A stretch of 7,176 bases of DNA, taken from contig DBTX01000002.1 in assembly GCA_002307275.1 (NCBI GenBank), forward strand, positions 1-7,176, in the 5' to 3' direction. The stretch is from Hungateiclostridiaceae bacterium UBA1305. GTDB taxonomy: Bacteria > Bacillota > Clostridia > Acetivibrionales > DTU013. Below, piece by piece: positions 6,106 to 7,176 of the stretch (its first letter is position 1; each line of letters begins with the position of its first letter). The translations under genes and the position numbers were made by a program. The notes below the pieces were generated by a model. That model had not been told where the DNA came from. It was given only the letters and a program-made list of their open reading frames with translations, and made no database searches.

Positions 6106-7176
6106 CTATTCCTTTTTAACCTCCATTCTATGACTGTAAACTGTGATGACTTCAATTGACCCGTCTTTTTCAATATAACGTACCCAATAGGTAACATCTG
6201 CAATTCGCTGATTGGCCAAAAAGCTTGAATCTTCAGGATTAAAAAACCGTTCGCCGGACTCCTGGGCATGTTTTATGACTTTTTCAATGTCTTCCAGAAG
6301 AATATACCGTTCGTCCATAATGCGCCATAGTTCGGCGGGAATGATCAAGTTCTCCATGGGAGTCAATTCTGTATCGGGAGCTTCATTCCATAATTCTCTC
6401 AGTAATTTCTTTTTAAGCTGTGCTCTGTTCGCATGTCTTTCCGAAAGATTCGGCATTTTTTTTCGCGCCGTTTCCTCCAAATTCTCCCCGAAAATCAGGT
6501 CCAAAATATGATAGGTTCTTTTACCTCCCTCCACAAACAAGTCCTTGCACATCGCACAGTAAACCAAGAAATCTTGATCACTTTCGTTGATCCGGTCTTT
6601 CACAAAATCGTTTGCTTGTTCTCGGTTGGCGAAATAGACCAGTCCTCCATATCCGCAGCATTTGGTTTTTTCTTTTGAATATTTCAGCTCCTGTATTTCA
6701 TAGCCCAGCTTTGCCGTGATATTTCTCAGACTTTCTTGGATATTTTGATTATGCCTTGTAGAGCAGGCATCATGAACATTCAAAATATGATTCTTCCCAT
6801 TTGGGGCAGTTTCCGGAAGTCCATAGCGTTCAAAGATTTCCCACAAGGATATAAAAGCGATCTCCGGAAGATATTTTTCAAATATACTGCAGCAGCTTGA
6901 GCAGGCCAGAATAAAAACAGGTTTGCCCATTTCAGTCCAGGCGTCTCTTAATCTTTGAATACTATTTTCCATCAAATCCTGTCTACCGGCCCAGTCGGCG
7001 GGGGCGCCGCAACAGCCGAGCATGATTCCGACACCTTCTTTGATCCTGGATAAAAGATATTGATAAGCTTTTTCGACATACCCCGGACAGGACGCTGAAA
7101 GCTGGCATCCGGGATAAAACAGATAATCCGCATTTTCTTTACCGTTCGCGTTCCCAGGAGACGCTTTAACCATAAA
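6106..7176 (-). CDS. HdrB/HdrD-like CCG-domain iron-sulfur protein, probably the C-terminal part of a longer protein
   Basis: The frame is open to the window edge. A Met codon lies at 7173, but the codon before it (Phe) is also open, so the true start may lie outside. From that Met there are 355 residues. Two cysteine-rich CCG domains, as in heterodisulfide reductase subunit B/D, are complete. The first has Cys23 in YPGC, Cys54-Cys55 in GCCG, and Cys91/Cys94 in ACSSCC. The second has Cys137 in HDAC, Cys172-Cys173 in KCCGYGG, and Cys206/Cys209 in YCAMC. Such motifs bind noncubane 4Fe-4S clusters or act in thiol/disulfide redox chemistry. About 80 further residues (275-355) form a C-terminal region without Cys, with LWRIMDERYILLEDIEKVI and a beta-rich end. 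I recall a similar tail in long clostridial pyridine nucleotide-disulfide oxidoreductase/dicluster-binding proteins, which would place ferredoxin or flavin domains upstream of the edge. That is memory, not a search. There is no transmembrane segment. It is separated from cooM by 147 bases and may or may not be cotranscribed. Confidence 0.8.
   Translation of the reverse strand, partial: FMVKASPGNANGKENADYLFYPGCQLSASCPGYVEKAYQYLLSRIKEGVGIMLGCCGAPADWAGRQDLMENSIQRLRDAWTEMGKPVFILACSSCCSIFEKYLPEIAFISLWEIFERYGLPETAPNGKNHILNVHDACSTRHNQNIQESLRNITAKLGYEIQELKYSKEKTKCCGYGGLVYFANREQANDFVKDRINESDQDFLVYCAMCKDLFVEGGKRTYHILDLIFGENLEETARKKMPNLSERHANRAQLKKKLLRELWNEAPDTELTPMENLIIPAELWRIMDERYILLEDIEKVIKHAQESGERFFNPEDSSFLANQRIADVTYWVRYIEKDGSIEVITVYSHRMEVKKE

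Overview
The window carries one strand of tightly packed genes, all read from right to left (minus strand). They encode most of the membrane arm and electron-input part of a group 4 (energy-converting) [NiFe]-hydrogenase-type complex. In transcription order the genes are: the 3' part of an HdrB-like CCG-domain iron-sulfur protein (7176 to 6106), a 147-base gap, a 1272-residue fused antiporter-like membrane subunit (5958 to 2140), a NuoH-like subunit (2140 to 1172), a NuoB-like small subunit (1156 to 725), a HycF/NuoI-like polyferredoxin (663 to 127), and the first 47 codons of a gene that is probably NuoC-like (143 to 1, cut by the window edge).

The order M-K-L-X-U, together with a very long fused first subunit, is that of the cooMKLXUH operon for the CO-induced, proton-pumping hydrogenase of Rhodospirillum rubrum and Carboxydothermus hydrogenoformans. 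I therefore name the genes cooM, cooK, cooL, cooX and cooU. The large catalytic subunit (CooH), the CO dehydrogenase genes (cooS, cooF) and the CO sensor cooA are not visible. I cannot say from this window whether the complex binds nickel, is linked to CO, or is a CooH-like relative serving ferredoxin/H+ chemistry.

By established knowledge of the family, electrons from a low-potential ferredoxin or partner pass through CooX and CooL to the CooH active site. CooK and CooM couple this to H+ or Na+ translocation across the cytoplasmic membrane. CooM here holds two and a half antiporter modules: an N-terminal half module without the usual channel residues, then two complete modules with the conserved Glu/Lys set.

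The good AGGAGG-type ribosome binding sites about 8 bases from each start, the moderate base composition and the gene content suggest a strictly anaerobic Gram-positive (Clostridia/Negativicutes-like) bacterium. This is inference. No RNA gene, insertion sequence, CRISPR array or phage gene is visible. The two non-coding gaps (664-724 and 5959-6105) each hold inverted repeats that no gene explains.
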